Of a stretch of 7,017 bases of DNA, positions 1 to 6,069 are shown piece after piece. The DNA is from Anaeromyxobacteraceae bacterium (GTDB lineage: Bacteria; Myxococcota; Myxococcia; Myxococcales; Anaeromyxobacteraceae), in NCBI GenBank assembly GCA_027349605.1, contig DAIEMM010000390.1:1-7017 (forward strand). Reading direction: 5' to 3'. Position numbers and translations under genes: made by a program. A model generated the notes under the pieces. It was given only the letters and a program-made list of their open reading frames with translations, made no database searches and was not told the origin of the DNA. How positions within the stretch are numbered: position 1 is the first letter of the stretch; each line of letters starts with the position of its first letter.

Positions 1-793
1 AGTTCGACATCGAGAGGGTCCAGCCGCCGATGAGCGGGGCGTTGTAGCCGATCTTGGCCTTGCCGTTGGCGATGGCCGCGAGCTCGGGCCCGATGCCCCA
101 GATGAGGATCCCCTGGGCCCCGGCGGCCTTGGCCTTGAGCAGCTGGGCGGTCATGTCCTTGTCGCCGATGTTCCACTTCTCGCTGGCGACCACCTCCAGC
201 TTGCCGCCCTGCAGCTTGATCTGGTTCAGCAGGTCGTCGCGGCCGGAGACGCCGTAGTTCGTGGAGTCGTAGAAGATGGCGTCCTTCTTGTAGCCGAGCC
301 GGATGGCCTCCTCGACCACCATGGCGGCCTGGATCCCGTCGTGGGCGGCGAACCGGAAGATGGAGAGCTCCGTCGGCCCGTCCGGCTTCGCCCACTGGGT
401 CATGGAGGCCGACCCGGCGGCGGGGCAGATGATCTTGGTGATGCCCTTCTCCTGGAAGTGCTTGTCACCGGCCATGACCACGCCGGTGTTGACCGAGCCG
501 ATGACGCCGGAGAGGTCGGCCATCGAGGCCAGTTCCTGCGCGATCAGGGCGCCGCGCTCGTTCTTGGCCTCGTCGTCCCGCTCGATGATCTCGATCTTCA
601 TCTTCTTGTCGCCGACCTGGATCCCGCCCGCGGCGTTGATCTCGGCGATGGCGAGCTTGGAGCCGTCGCGCGTCGAGGTGCCCATGGGCGCGGAACCGCC
701 CGAGAAGGGGCCGGTGAGCGCGAGCTTGACGGTGTCGGCCGCGGCGGCCGGGAGTGCGAGAGCGCAGAGAACCATTGCGACGAATGCCTTCAT
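1..793 (-). CDS. Branched-chain amino-acid-type ABC transporter substrate-binding protein (LivK family), 3' end missing
   Basis: Periplasmic solute-binding protein of a high-affinity ABC importer; it captures an amino acid or similar small ligand (family knowledge) and delivers it to the membrane permease. Reading from the ATG at 793 gives 264 residues before the window edge, against roughly 370-400 for the family, so about two thirds is visible. Residues 1-19 form a Sec signal peptide (MKAFVAMVLCALALPAAAA, cleavage probably before Asp20). The mature start TVKLALTGPFSG and the following GDGSK-like stretch, AINAAGG-like segment (EINAAGG, 51-57) and DDEAKNERGA region (73-82) are typical of the Peripla_BP_6 fold; GVIGSVNTGVVMA (96-108) matches the usual ligand-contacting loop. 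An AAGGGA-like SD lies about 8 nt upstream of the ATG. Permease and ATPase genes would be expected beyond the left edge. The ligand cannot be told from sequence; urea, amide or aromatic ligands are also possible in this family. Confidence 0.9.
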   Translation of the reverse strand, partial: MKAFVAMVLCALALPAAAADTVKLALTGPFSGGSAPMGTSTRDGSKLAIAEINAAGGIQVGDKKMKIEIIERDDEAKNERGALIAQELASMADLSGVIGSVNTGVVMAGDKHFQEKGITKIICPAAGSASMTQWAKPDGPTELSIFRFAAHDGIQAAMVVEEAIRLGYKKDAIFYDSTNYGVSGRDDLLNQIKLQGGKLEVVASEKWNIGDKDMTAQLLKAKAAGAQGILIWGIGPELAAIANGKAKIGYNAPLIGGWTLSMSN

Positions 794-826
794 CTTGCTG
801 TCCCTTTGTCGGTGGAGGTCAATGAG

Positions 827-843
827 CGTCGATCACGTCGACG
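827..843. promoter_or_regulatory. Inverted repeat in the leader of the binding-protein gene
   Basis: CGTCGA-TCACG-TCGACG is a perfect 6-bp inverted repeat with a 5-bp spacer, 34 bp upstream of the binding-protein start codon. It could be an operator or a small leader-RNA hairpin. Short GC-rich repeats arise by chance at this base composition, so confidence is low. Confidence 0.25.
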
Positions 844-922
844 CCGATCTGGCGGTCGAGAATGGAAAGTAATGAGGCGCTCAGAACCTAGCACGCCTCG
901 CATGCGGTACGACCGGCAAGAT

Positions 923-937
923 TGACGCGACGCGTCA
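923..937. promoter_or_regulatory. Perfect 15-bp palindrome, putative operator in divergent intergenic region
   Basis: TGACGCG-A-CGCGTCA is a perfect 7+1+7 palindrome lying between the minus-strand binding-protein gene (start 793) and the plus-strand Fe-S gene (start 1034), about 130 and 97 bp from the two start codons. The position and dyad symmetry suit a dimeric repressor or activator acting on one or both divergent promoters. No regulator gene is next to it, so the cognate protein is unknown. I could not pick out convincing -35/-10 hexamers for either gene in 794-1033. Confidence 0.4.
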
Positions 938-1033
938 CTGCCGGCTGCCTCCCCCGTCCAGCGCCGCCGTCGCCGTGAAACCGCTTCCCCTCGCGGTTCG
1001 GCGCCACTCCGAGCCGTGGTAACCATTCCCTCC

Positions 1034-2341
1034 ATGGGTCACCTCGGAAAGCTGAAGGAGCAGTACCGCGAGCTCGTCGGCCGGCTCGACGTGGGGACGG
1101 TGGCGCTCCCCGAACCCTCCGACCCGGCCGCCTGGCAGGGCTGGAGGGAGATCCTGGAGATCCTCTACACGCCCGAGGAGGCGGCGCTGGCGGCGCGGCT
1201 CCCCTGGCGTCCCACCTCGCTCGAGAAGCTCTCGCGCCTCCTCGACGTGCCGGAGGCCGAGCTCGAGCCGCGCCTCGACGCCCTGTGCGACAAGGGCGTG
1301 GTGATGGACCTCGTCCACCCCCGCACCGGGAAGGCCGCCTACCTCCTGTCTCCGCCGGTGGTGGGGTTCTTCGAGTACTCCCTCATGCGCGCCCAGGACT
1401 CCATCCCCAAGAAGCGCATGGCCGAGGCGCTGCGCGCCTACACCCACGGTGACGAGGCCTTCGCCCGGGAGGCGCTGGGGCGCGACACGGTGATCGGTCG
1501 CGCGCTGGTCCACGAGACCGCCCTCTCCGACGAGCCCCTCCCCGACGTCCTCGACTGGGAGCGGGCCACCCACGTGGTGGGCGAGGTCCGGGCCTGGGCG
1601 GTCTCGCTCTGCTACTGCCGGCACAAGCAGGAGCACCTGGGTCAGGCCTGCGACGCGCCCGTGGACGTGTGCCTGACGCTCAACGGCGGCGCCGACTTCG
1701 TCACCCGGCGCGGCTTCGGACGGGCGGTGGAGCGGTCGGAGGCGCTCGACGTCCTCGCGGCCTCCCGGGAGAAGGGGCTCGTCCAGATCGCCGACAACGT
1801 CCAGGACCGCCCCACCTTCGTGTGCAACTGCTGCGGCTGCTGCTGCGAGCAGCTCCAGGCCGCCAACCGCTGGGGGCTGCGTTCGGTGAACGGCAGCGGC
1901 TTCGCGCCCCGGAGCGCCCTCGGGAAGTGCAGCGGCTGCTCCCGCTGCGCCCGGGCCTGCCCGGTCGCCGCCGTGGAGATGGTCCCGGCCCGCCGGCCGG
2001 CCGACCGGAAGAACGCGCTCGCGCCCCGCTTCGACCTGGACACCTGCATCGGCTGCGGCGTCTGCGCCACGGCCTGCCACAAGGACGCGCTGCGCATGGA
2101 GCGGGGCGGCCAGCGGCGGCCGGTTCCCAGGAACCCGGTGGAGAAGGCGGTCCGCCAGGCGCTCGAGCGCAACCGGCTCGCCGAGCTGCTCTTCGACGGG
2201 GGCGAGGGGCTGGGGAACCGCTTCCTCCGTCAGGCCACCCGGGCCCTCACCGCGCTCCCGCCGGCGAAGCAGCTCCTCGCCAGCGAGCAGGTCCGCTCCC
2301 GGTTCGTGAGGGCCGCCATGGCCCGATTCAAGGACGGGTGA
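1034..2341 (+). CDS. Cys-rich 4Fe-4S ferredoxin-type protein with winged-helix-like N-terminus
   Basis: Likely a cytoplasmic multi-cluster electron-transfer protein; no reaction can be assigned. From the ATG at 1034 it has 435 residues and no signal peptide or membrane segment. Residues about 45-110 look like a winged-helix fold (SLEKLSRLLDVPEAELEPRL as HTH, then a wing-like segment). Cys193, 195, 206 and 213 make a CxC-x10-C-x6-C set. Residues 264-271 read CNCCGCCC, with six Cys. Two ferredoxin motifs follow: CSGCSRCARACP (299-310) and CIGCGVCATACH (338-349), the second with His in place of the usual Pro. The overall pattern resembles proteins annotated only as '4Fe-4S binding protein' in anaerobic deltaproteobacteria and archaea (from memory). 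A GTG at 1016 would add six residues; neither start has a clear SD, and ATG is chosen by codon preference. It is followed in the same frame by a cytochrome gene. Confidence 0.75.
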   Translation: MGHLGKLKEQYRELVGRLDVGTVALPEPSDPAAWQGWREILEILYTPEEAALAARLPWRPTSLEKLSRLLDVPEAELEPRLDALCDKGVVMDLVHPRTGKAAYLLSPPVVGFFEYSLMRAQDSIPKKRMAEALRAYTHGDEAFAREALGRDTVIGRALVHETALSDEPLPDVLDWERATHVVGEVRAWAVSLCYCRHKQEHLGQACDAPVDVCLTLNGGADFVTRRGFGRAVERSEALDVLAASREKGLVQIADNVQDRPTFVCNCCGCCCEQLQAANRWGLRSVNGSGFAPRSALGKCSGCSRCARACPVAAVEMVPARRPADRKNALAPRFDLDTCIGCGVCATACHKDALRMERGGQRRPVPRNPVEKAVRQALERNRLAELLFDGGEGLGNRFLRQATRALTALPPAKQLLASEQVRSRFVRAAMARFKDG

Positions 2342-2383
2342 CTCGCCGCCCTCACCCGCAGCCGCGGCGTCTGGGCCGGCTCG

Positions 2384-3514
2384 ATGGTCGTCGGCCTGGG
2401 CAGCTACATCGTGAACGCCGCGAGCGACTGCGCCGGCTGCCACAGCGGTCCGGCGGGGTTCCTGTCCGGCGGCAACCCGTTCTTCCTGGGCGGCGGCCAG
2501 GTGGTCTGGACGCGGAACCTCACCCCCGATCCGGACACCGGGCTCGCCCTCACCCGGGACCAGTTCCTCGAGGCCGTCCGCACCGGCCGCGACTTCCACG
2601 CGGGGCAGACGAAGATGCTCGTGGTCATGCCCTGGACCACGCTCCGCTGGGCGAGCGACCTCGACCTCGACGCCATCTACGCCTACCTTCGCGCCATCCC
2701 GCCGGTCGCGAACCAGGTGCCCCCCGACGCGAAGGAGGCCCTGCCGCTCCCGCCCTCGATCCCGTTCGACGCCACCACCTACACCGACGGCGTCGTCGAC
2801 CGGAAGCTGAAGGGCGCCGACCAGAGCTTCCCGGCCCACCGCGGCTACGCCATCTCCCCGGTCGTGCTCGACACGTCCCGGAGAGGGGTCCACGACGACG
2901 AGGGACGCGGACGGAGCGTGGGCGTGGGCTCCTACGTCGCGAACGCGCTCGCCCACTGCAACGACTGCCACACCCACCCGGATCGCACCGCCGACGGGTC
3001 GAAGGTGAACACCGGCGCCTTCCTCGCCGGCGGGACCGTCTTCGCGACGCCGCCGCCGCTGCAACCGCTCCTCAAGACCGTCCGCGCCACCTCGGCCAAC
3101 CTCATGGGCGAGAGCCATGGGTTCTTCCGCGAGCCGGACGATTCCTATGCCCGCTTCCGCGGCGTCATCCGTACCGGGACGCTCGTGGACGAGAGCCCGC
3201 CCCGCCCGCTCGCCTTCCCGATGAGCCTCGTCGCCCCGAACCTCGCCAGGCTGCTCGAGAGCGACCTCCGCGCGGTCTACGACTGGGCCAAGGCCGTTCC
3301 GGCCACTTCCGGCGCCTCCGACGTTCCGCACCAGCCGCCGGCCCGGTGGTGCGAGACGGCCGCCGACTGCGGCAGCGGGGAGGCCTGCACCGGAGGGGAA
3401 TGCAGCGGGGGGACCTGCGCCGCCGACCTCGACTGCGGGACCTGCCAGACCTGCGACGCGGGGGCCTGCCAGCCGCCGGCCGCCGATTCGCTCTGCGTGC
3501 TCACGGCGCAATGA
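2384..3514 (+). CDS. Diheme cytochrome c family protein with Cys-rich tail; N-terminus apparently truncated
   Basis: Two tandem cytochrome c-like domains, expected to carry electrons in the periplasm. Domain 1 has heme motif CAGCH at 16-20 and candidate Met ligand M82 (LVVMPW); domain 2 has CNDCH at 192-196 and candidate ligand M280 (AFPMSL). The domains share a clear layout: VGxGSYxxNA before each heme Cys, a GG-rich loop, a NLTPDP / NLMGES segment, and a closing AIYAYLRAIP / AVYDWAKAVP helix, so an internal duplication is likely. Residues 323-371 form a tail with ten Cys, of a type common in exported deltaproteobacterial proteins. Oddly, the first heme Cys is only 16 residues from the first Met. 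The frame opens directly after the Fe-S gene's TGA with 14 sense codons lacking ATG, GTG or TTG, and there is no SD and no signal peptide, though heme attachment needs export. Either the gene is 5'-damaged, the sequence has an indel, or export relies on something unseen. Confidence 0.8.
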   Translation: MVVGLGSYIVNAASDCAGCHSGPAGFLSGGNPFFLGGGQVVWTRNLTPDPDTGLALTRDQFLEAVRTGRDFHAGQTKMLVVMPWTTLRWASDLDLDAIYAYLRAIPPVANQVPPDAKEALPLPPSIPFDATTYTDGVVDRKLKGADQSFPAHRGYAISPVVLDTSRRGVHDDEGRGRSVGVGSYVANALAHCNDCHTHPDRTADGSKVNTGAFLAGGTVFATPPPLQPLLKTVRATSANLMGESHGFFREPDDSYARFRGVIRTGTLVDESPPRPLAFPMSLVAPNLARLLESDLRAVYDWAKAVPATSGASDVPHQPPARWCETAADCGSGEACTGGECSGGTCAADLDCGTCQTCDAGACQPPAADSLCVLTAQ

Positions 3515-3596
3515 CGCGGGGCGCCGCCCGGGGTGACGGGTGGGCTACCTTGGTGTGGGCCCGATCGAGCCGGGCGCCGAGTCCTCTCACCAGCTA

Positions 3597-3633
3597 GACG
3601 GGCCCCATCCACGGAGGACCTGGGGCTCCCGTC
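3597..3633. terminator. Hairpin between convergent genes, possible bidirectional terminator
   Basis: GACGGGCCCCA (3597-3607) pairs with TGGGGCTCCCGTC (3621-3633) over 11 bp with a 2-nt bulge (CT) and a 13-nt loop. It sits between the cytochrome (ends 3514) and the LysR gene (ends 3659 on the other strand), where both need termination. No T-tract follows on either strand, so it is not a classic intrinsic terminator; in high-GC genomes such hairpins are often the only visible mark. A weaker stem, GCCCG/CGGGC (3559-3575), precedes it. Confidence 0.45.
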
Positions 3634-3658
3634 ATGCGATTCGGGTCGCCGTCGTCGT

Positions 3659-4612
3659 TCACCTTCCGTTCGTTTCGCCGCTGGCTCCGCGCCCTGGCCG
3701 AGCGGATCCTATGGGCTTGACGGCGCCTGCCGACGTGAGCCTTCGCCGGGCCAGCTCCAGCCAGGCCCGCGTCGCCGGGGACTTCTGTCCACCGCGCCGC
3801 CAGACCAGCGCCACGTCCCAGGGGATGACCGGGTCGGTGAGCCGGACCGATCGCACCTGGCGACGGTCGAGCAGCCGGCACACCGTGACCGGCAGGAGCG
3901 CCAGCCCGATGTTGGCGGCCACCATGGCGACGATGAAGTCCCAGTGGGAGCTCTCGCTCACCACGTTGGGCTGGAAGCCGCTGCGGCGGCAGGCCTCGAT
4001 GATGTGCCCGTGGAGGGCGAACTCGGGGCGGTAGAGGACGAACGGGGTGCCGGCCAGCTCCCGCAGCGTCACCGACCGGCGCCGGGCCAGCGGGTGGGCC
4101 GGGTGGAGCACGGCGCGGAGCTGGTCGCGGACGAAGGGCAGCGTCTCGAAGGCCTCCTCGTCGGTGGGCAGCACCACCGCGCCCACGTCGAGCTCGTGGG
4201 CCCGGACCAGCTCCTCGATCTGGTGCGATCCCTCCTCGCGCAGCTCGAGCGCGATGCCCGGGTAGGCGGCGTGGAAGGCCGCGAGCAGCGGGGGCAGGAA
4301 GGCCACGCCCACGATGGGCGGCGTGCCGATGCGGAGCCGTCCACGACGCAGGGCGGTGAGCTCCTGGACCTCCTCCTCCATCACCTGCATGGCGTCGAGG
4401 ATGCCCTGCGCCCGCGCCAGCACCACCTGCCCGGCGTCGGTGAGGCGCAGGCGGCGGCGCTCCCGGACCAGCAGGCGGGTGCCCAGCTCCTCCTCCAAGC
4501 CCATCACCACCTTGCTGATGGCGGGCTGGGTGAGGCGGAGCGCGCGGCTGGCGCTGGTGAAGCCCTGCTGGCGGACCACCTCGGCGAAGACCCGCAGTGC
4601 GTGTACGTCCAC
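3659..4612 (-). CDS. LysR-type transcriptional regulator
   Basis: DNA-binding regulator of about 317 residues, the usual LTTR length. The N-terminus MDVHALRVF is the family's standard opening. The winged HTH spans residues 18-37 (FTSASRALRLTQPAISKVVM), followed by LEEELGTRLLVR and LTDAG. The effector domain starts near residue 90 (LRIGTPPIVGVAFLPPLL) and includes the GLALLP-like sheet (IGLALLP). The effector domain reads somewhat like CidR-type LTTRs that respond to small organic acids, but no cidAB or lrgAB genes are here, so the ligand is unknown. I chose the GTG at 4612 because GGAGG stands 5 nt before it and it gives the canonical start; an ATG at 4624 or TTG at 4651 would add 4 or 13 residues. 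It is divergent from the stress operon at 4734, the classic arrangement for an LTTR and its target. A basic Gly/Arg/Ser-rich tail ends the protein. Confidence 0.95.
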   Translation of the reverse strand: MDVHALRVFAEVVRQQGFTSASRALRLTQPAISKVVMGLEEELGTRLLVRERRRLRLTDAGQVVLARAQGILDAMQVMEEEVQELTALRRGRLRIGTPPIVGVAFLPPLLAAFHAAYPGIALELREEGSHQIEELVRAHELDVGAVVLPTDEEAFETLPFVRDQLRAVLHPAHPLARRRSVTLRELAGTPFVLYRPEFALHGHIIEACRRSGFQPNVVSESSHWDFIVAMVAANIGLALLPVTVCRLLDRRQVRSVRLTDPVIPWDVALVWRRGGQKSPATRAWLELARRRLTSAGAVKPIGSARPGRGASGETNGR

Positions 4613-4621
4613 GTGCACCTC

Positions 4622-4638
4622 CATTCCCTGATGGAATG
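4622..4638. promoter_or_regulatory. LysR-type binding box (T-N11-A dyad)
   Basis: CATTCC-CTGAT-GGAATG is a perfect 6-bp inverted repeat with a 5-bp spacer and contains the LTTR consensus T-N11-A within ATTCC-N5-GGAAT. It lies 10 bp upstream of the LysR start and abuts its SD, so binding should repress lysR (autoregulation, typical of the family), while activating the divergent operon. Centred 36 bp away, TTTCC-GTAAT-GGTAC (4659-4673) keeps the TCC-N5-GG core and may be a weaker second site. Confidence 0.55.
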
Positions 4639-4676
4639 CAGGATATAGCAATAATCGATTTCCGTAATGGTACGGG
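4639..4676. promoter_or_regulatory. A+T-enriched divergent promoter region
   Basis: This short stretch (GATATAGCAATAATCGATTT and following) is strikingly A+T-rich for the window and separates divergent genes. TATAGC and AATAAT on the plus strand and TATATC on the minus strand are possible -10 elements, and AATCGATT (4653-4660) is a perfect 8-bp palindrome. No well-spaced -35 could be fixed, so exact start sites are open. Confidence 0.45.
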
Positions 4677-4692
4677 CAGGGCTAAGAACCTG

Positions 4693-4725
4693 CCTCGCGG
4701 GGCGCGACTCGCCCCGGACGCGAGG
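4693..4725 (+). promoter_or_regulatory. Leader hairpin sequestering the Shine-Dalgarno of the stress operon
   Basis: CCTCGCG (4693-4699) pairs with CGCGAGG (4719-4725), and the stacked inner arm GGGCG (4700-4704) pairs with CGCCC (4710-4714), closing a 5-nt loop CGACT; CGGA (4715-4718) bulges out. That is 12 bp, all but two G-C. The 3' arm contains GAGG of the SD GAGGAG (4722-4727), 6 nt before the GTG at 4734. As drawn, the folded RNA would hide most of the ribosome-binding site, suggesting translational control such as a thermosensor, protein-binding site or leader switch. The pairing is seen directly; the function is inferred. Confidence 0.5.
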
Positions 4726-4733
4726 AGATCGAC

Positions 4734-5222
4734 GTGGACATCCTGGAACTGCTGCAGAACGACGAGGACGCCATCGTGGCGGAGGCGCTGACCGCCGTGA
4801 CCTGGCTCGAGCACTACGAGCGCGACGGCGAGGACGTGGCGCGCGACCGCCTTCGGGCCCTCTGCCGGCTGGTGGCCGGCGCCATCCGCACCCAGGACCT
4901 CGAGGGGCTGGTGGCCCATGCCGGGGGCATCGCCCGGGAGCGCCACGCGGCCGGGTACGACCGGACCGAGGTGGCGGACGCCTTCTCGGCGGTCGAGCAG
5001 GCCATCTGGCACCGGGCGCTGCTCTCCATGCCCGCGGCGGACCGGACCTGGGCCCTCGGACTGGTGGGAACCGCCCTGACGCACGCCAAGGACGCGCTTT
5101 CCCGGGCCTTCACCGAGGTGGGGGCCGGCGCCGTCCCCTCCTTCGTCGACCTGTCCCCTCTTTTCCGCGGGTCCGAGCAGGGGCGGAACCGCTACGATGA
5201 GGACCTCGTCCACCCGGTCTGA
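4734..5222 (+). CDS. Small helical protein resembling an RsbRD N-terminal (sensor) domain
   Basis: A 162-residue, soluble, mostly alpha-helical protein without signal peptide or membrane segment. The pattern (LLQNDEDAIVAEALTAVTWL, then helices around 35-60 and IARERHAAGYDRTEVADAFS at 66-85, then VEQAIWHRALL) resembles the N-terminal domain of RsbR/RsbRD-type stressosome co-antagonists, where it acts as an input module. Here the domain stands alone: no STAS, kinase or phosphatase domain follows, only a poorly conserved-looking tail ending in RNRYDEDLVHPV. The GTG start is supported by GAGGAG 6 nt upstream, which lies in a hairpin. Only 12 bp separate it from the universal stress protein gene, so they form an operon, divergent from a LysR regulator. 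A stress-signalling role is inferred from this context and the remote similarity; the family call is made by eye and is moderate at best. Confidence 0.5.
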   Translation: MDILELLQNDEDAIVAEALTAVTWLEHYERDGEDVARDRLRALCRLVAGAIRTQDLEGLVAHAGGIARERHAAGYDRTEVADAFSAVEQAIWHRALLSMPAADRTWALGLVGTALTHAKDALSRAFTEVGAGAVPSFVDLSPLFRGSEQGRNRYDEDLVHPV

Positions 5223-5234
5223 CCGAGGCATCCG

Positions 5235-6044
5235 ATGGGCCTCAAGCACCTCCTCGTCCACGTCGACGCGAGCCCGCGAGCCGCGGAGCGCGTCGCCCTC
5301 GCCGCCACGCTGGCCCGCCGCTCCGGTGCCCGGGTCACCGGGCTCTTCGCCGAGAGCACCGCGTTCGGCCCGGGCATCGCCGACCGGCGCGACCCGGCCC
5401 ACCTCGCAGAGGACGAGGCCACCGCCCGCCGGACCTTCGAGGCGCGGACCGGAGGGCTCGCCACCGACTGGTGGTCCGTCGGCGGAGGCGAATGGGCCCA
5501 CGTGGTGGGCTGGACGGTGGTGTGCTGCCGCTACGCCGACCTCGCCATCTTCGGCCAGCACCCGGACGAGGGCGGCCGCCTCCCCGCCGACGCCATCGAG
5601 CAGGCCCTGGAGGACGCCGGAAGGCCGCTCCTCGTCGTGCCGTCCGTCGGGACGTATCCCGACGTCGGGAGGCGGGTGCTGGTCGCCTGGACCGGGAGCC
5701 GGGAGTCGGCCCGGGCCCTCGGCGACGCCATGCCGTTCCTGGTCGCGGCGAAGGAGGTCTCGGTGATCTCCATCCAGCTGCCCGGCTCGGGCGAGACCCG
5801 CTCCGTTCCCCCGGTGGACGTGGTGGCCCACCTCGCGGCGCACGGCGTGAAGGCCACCTACGAGCGGATGGTGATCGACGAGCTGCGGGTGGTGGACCAC
5901 GTGCTCAACCGGGCCGCGGACGACGGCGCCGACCTCACGGTCCTGGGCGCCCACGTCCACAGGTCCTTCCCCTACCTCCCGCGCAGCGGCACCACCCACG
6001 ACATCCTGCGCACGATGACCACGCCGGTCCTGCTGTCCCGCTGA
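5235..6044 (+). CDS. Tandem-domain universal stress protein (UspA family)
   Basis: Cytoplasmic stress protein of 269 residues made of two Usp domains (about 3-136 and 145-269), the usual size of double-domain forms. Each domain opens with a Usp first strand (KHLLVHVDASPRAAERVALA; RRVLVAWTGSRESARAL) with a conserved small-residue stretch after it, and ends with a strand such as RPLLVVPS or TPVLLSR. The family's ATP-binding motif G-x2-G-x9-G(S/T) is degraded: in domain 2 GAHV (238-241) has Val in place of the second Gly, though SGTT (251-254) follows; domain 1 shows FGQHPDEGG and no motif. It may therefore not bind ATP. The ATG has CGAGG 6 nt upstream. It is the second gene of an operon, 12 bp after the RsbRD-N-like gene, and its stop codon sits in the loop of a hairpin. 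Role beyond general stress survival cannot be read from sequence. Confidence 0.88.
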   Translation: MGLKHLLVHVDASPRAAERVALAATLARRSGARVTGLFAESTAFGPGIADRRDPAHLAEDEATARRTFEARTGGLATDWWSVGGGEWAHVVGWTVVCCRYADLAIFGQHPDEGGRLPADAIEQALEDAGRPLLVVPSVGTYPDVGRRVLVAWTGSRESARALGDAMPFLVAAKEVSVISIQLPGSGETRSVPPVDVVAHLAAHGVKATYERMVIDELRVVDHVLNRAADDGADLTVLGAHVHRSFPYLPRSGTTHDILRTMTTPVLLSR

Positions 6045-6051
6045 GCGGGAC
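6035..6051. terminator. Hairpin with the stop codon in its loop
   Basis: GTCCCGC (6035-6041) and GCGGGAC (6045-6051) form a perfect 7-bp stem; the 3-nt loop is the TGA stop of the universal stress protein gene. Between this gene and the convergent peptidase gene (ends 6070) there are only 25 bp, so it could end transcription for both. No T-tract follows. Confidence 0.4.
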
Positions 6052-6069
6052 GAAGGCGCCCGGATCGCT

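Noticed and set aside
762..766. Lipoprotein signal in the binding protein (Cys10)
   Set aside because: The residues before Cys10 (MVL) do not fit a lipobox, and a clear Sec cleavage site follows at AAAA-D.
892..910. Possible sigma-54 promoter (TAGCACG-N4-GCA-like)
   Set aside because: The required GG at -24 is missing (TA instead), and the -12 element is only partial.
2339..2341. TGA as selenocysteine joining the Fe-S protein and the cytochrome
   Set aside because: No SECIS-like hairpin is evident just downstream, and the fused protein would combine a cytoplasmic and a periplasmic part. Kept only as a readthrough remark under the cytochrome finding.
935..3511. Open frame of 858 codons on the minus strand, antisense to the Fe-S and cytochrome genes
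   Set aside because: Composition is dominated by Arg, Gly, Ala, Pro, Val and Glu without domain features; it mirrors the coding strand's GC-rich third positions. The plus-strand frames carry clear Fe-S and heme motifs.
1669..3597. Open frame of 642 codons on the plus strand in another frame over the Fe-S and cytochrome genes
   Set aside because: Rich in Arg, Pro and Gly with no motif; it contains the antiparallel remnant of real codons. It also fails to supply a signal peptide for the cytochrome near 2338, reading VTRRPHPQPRR there.
3594..5999. Open frame of 801 codons on the minus strand, overlapping the LysR and stress genes
   Set aside because: Low-complexity Arg/Gly/Pro/Ala composition and no motifs; it is a high-GC shadow frame across genes with clear family features.
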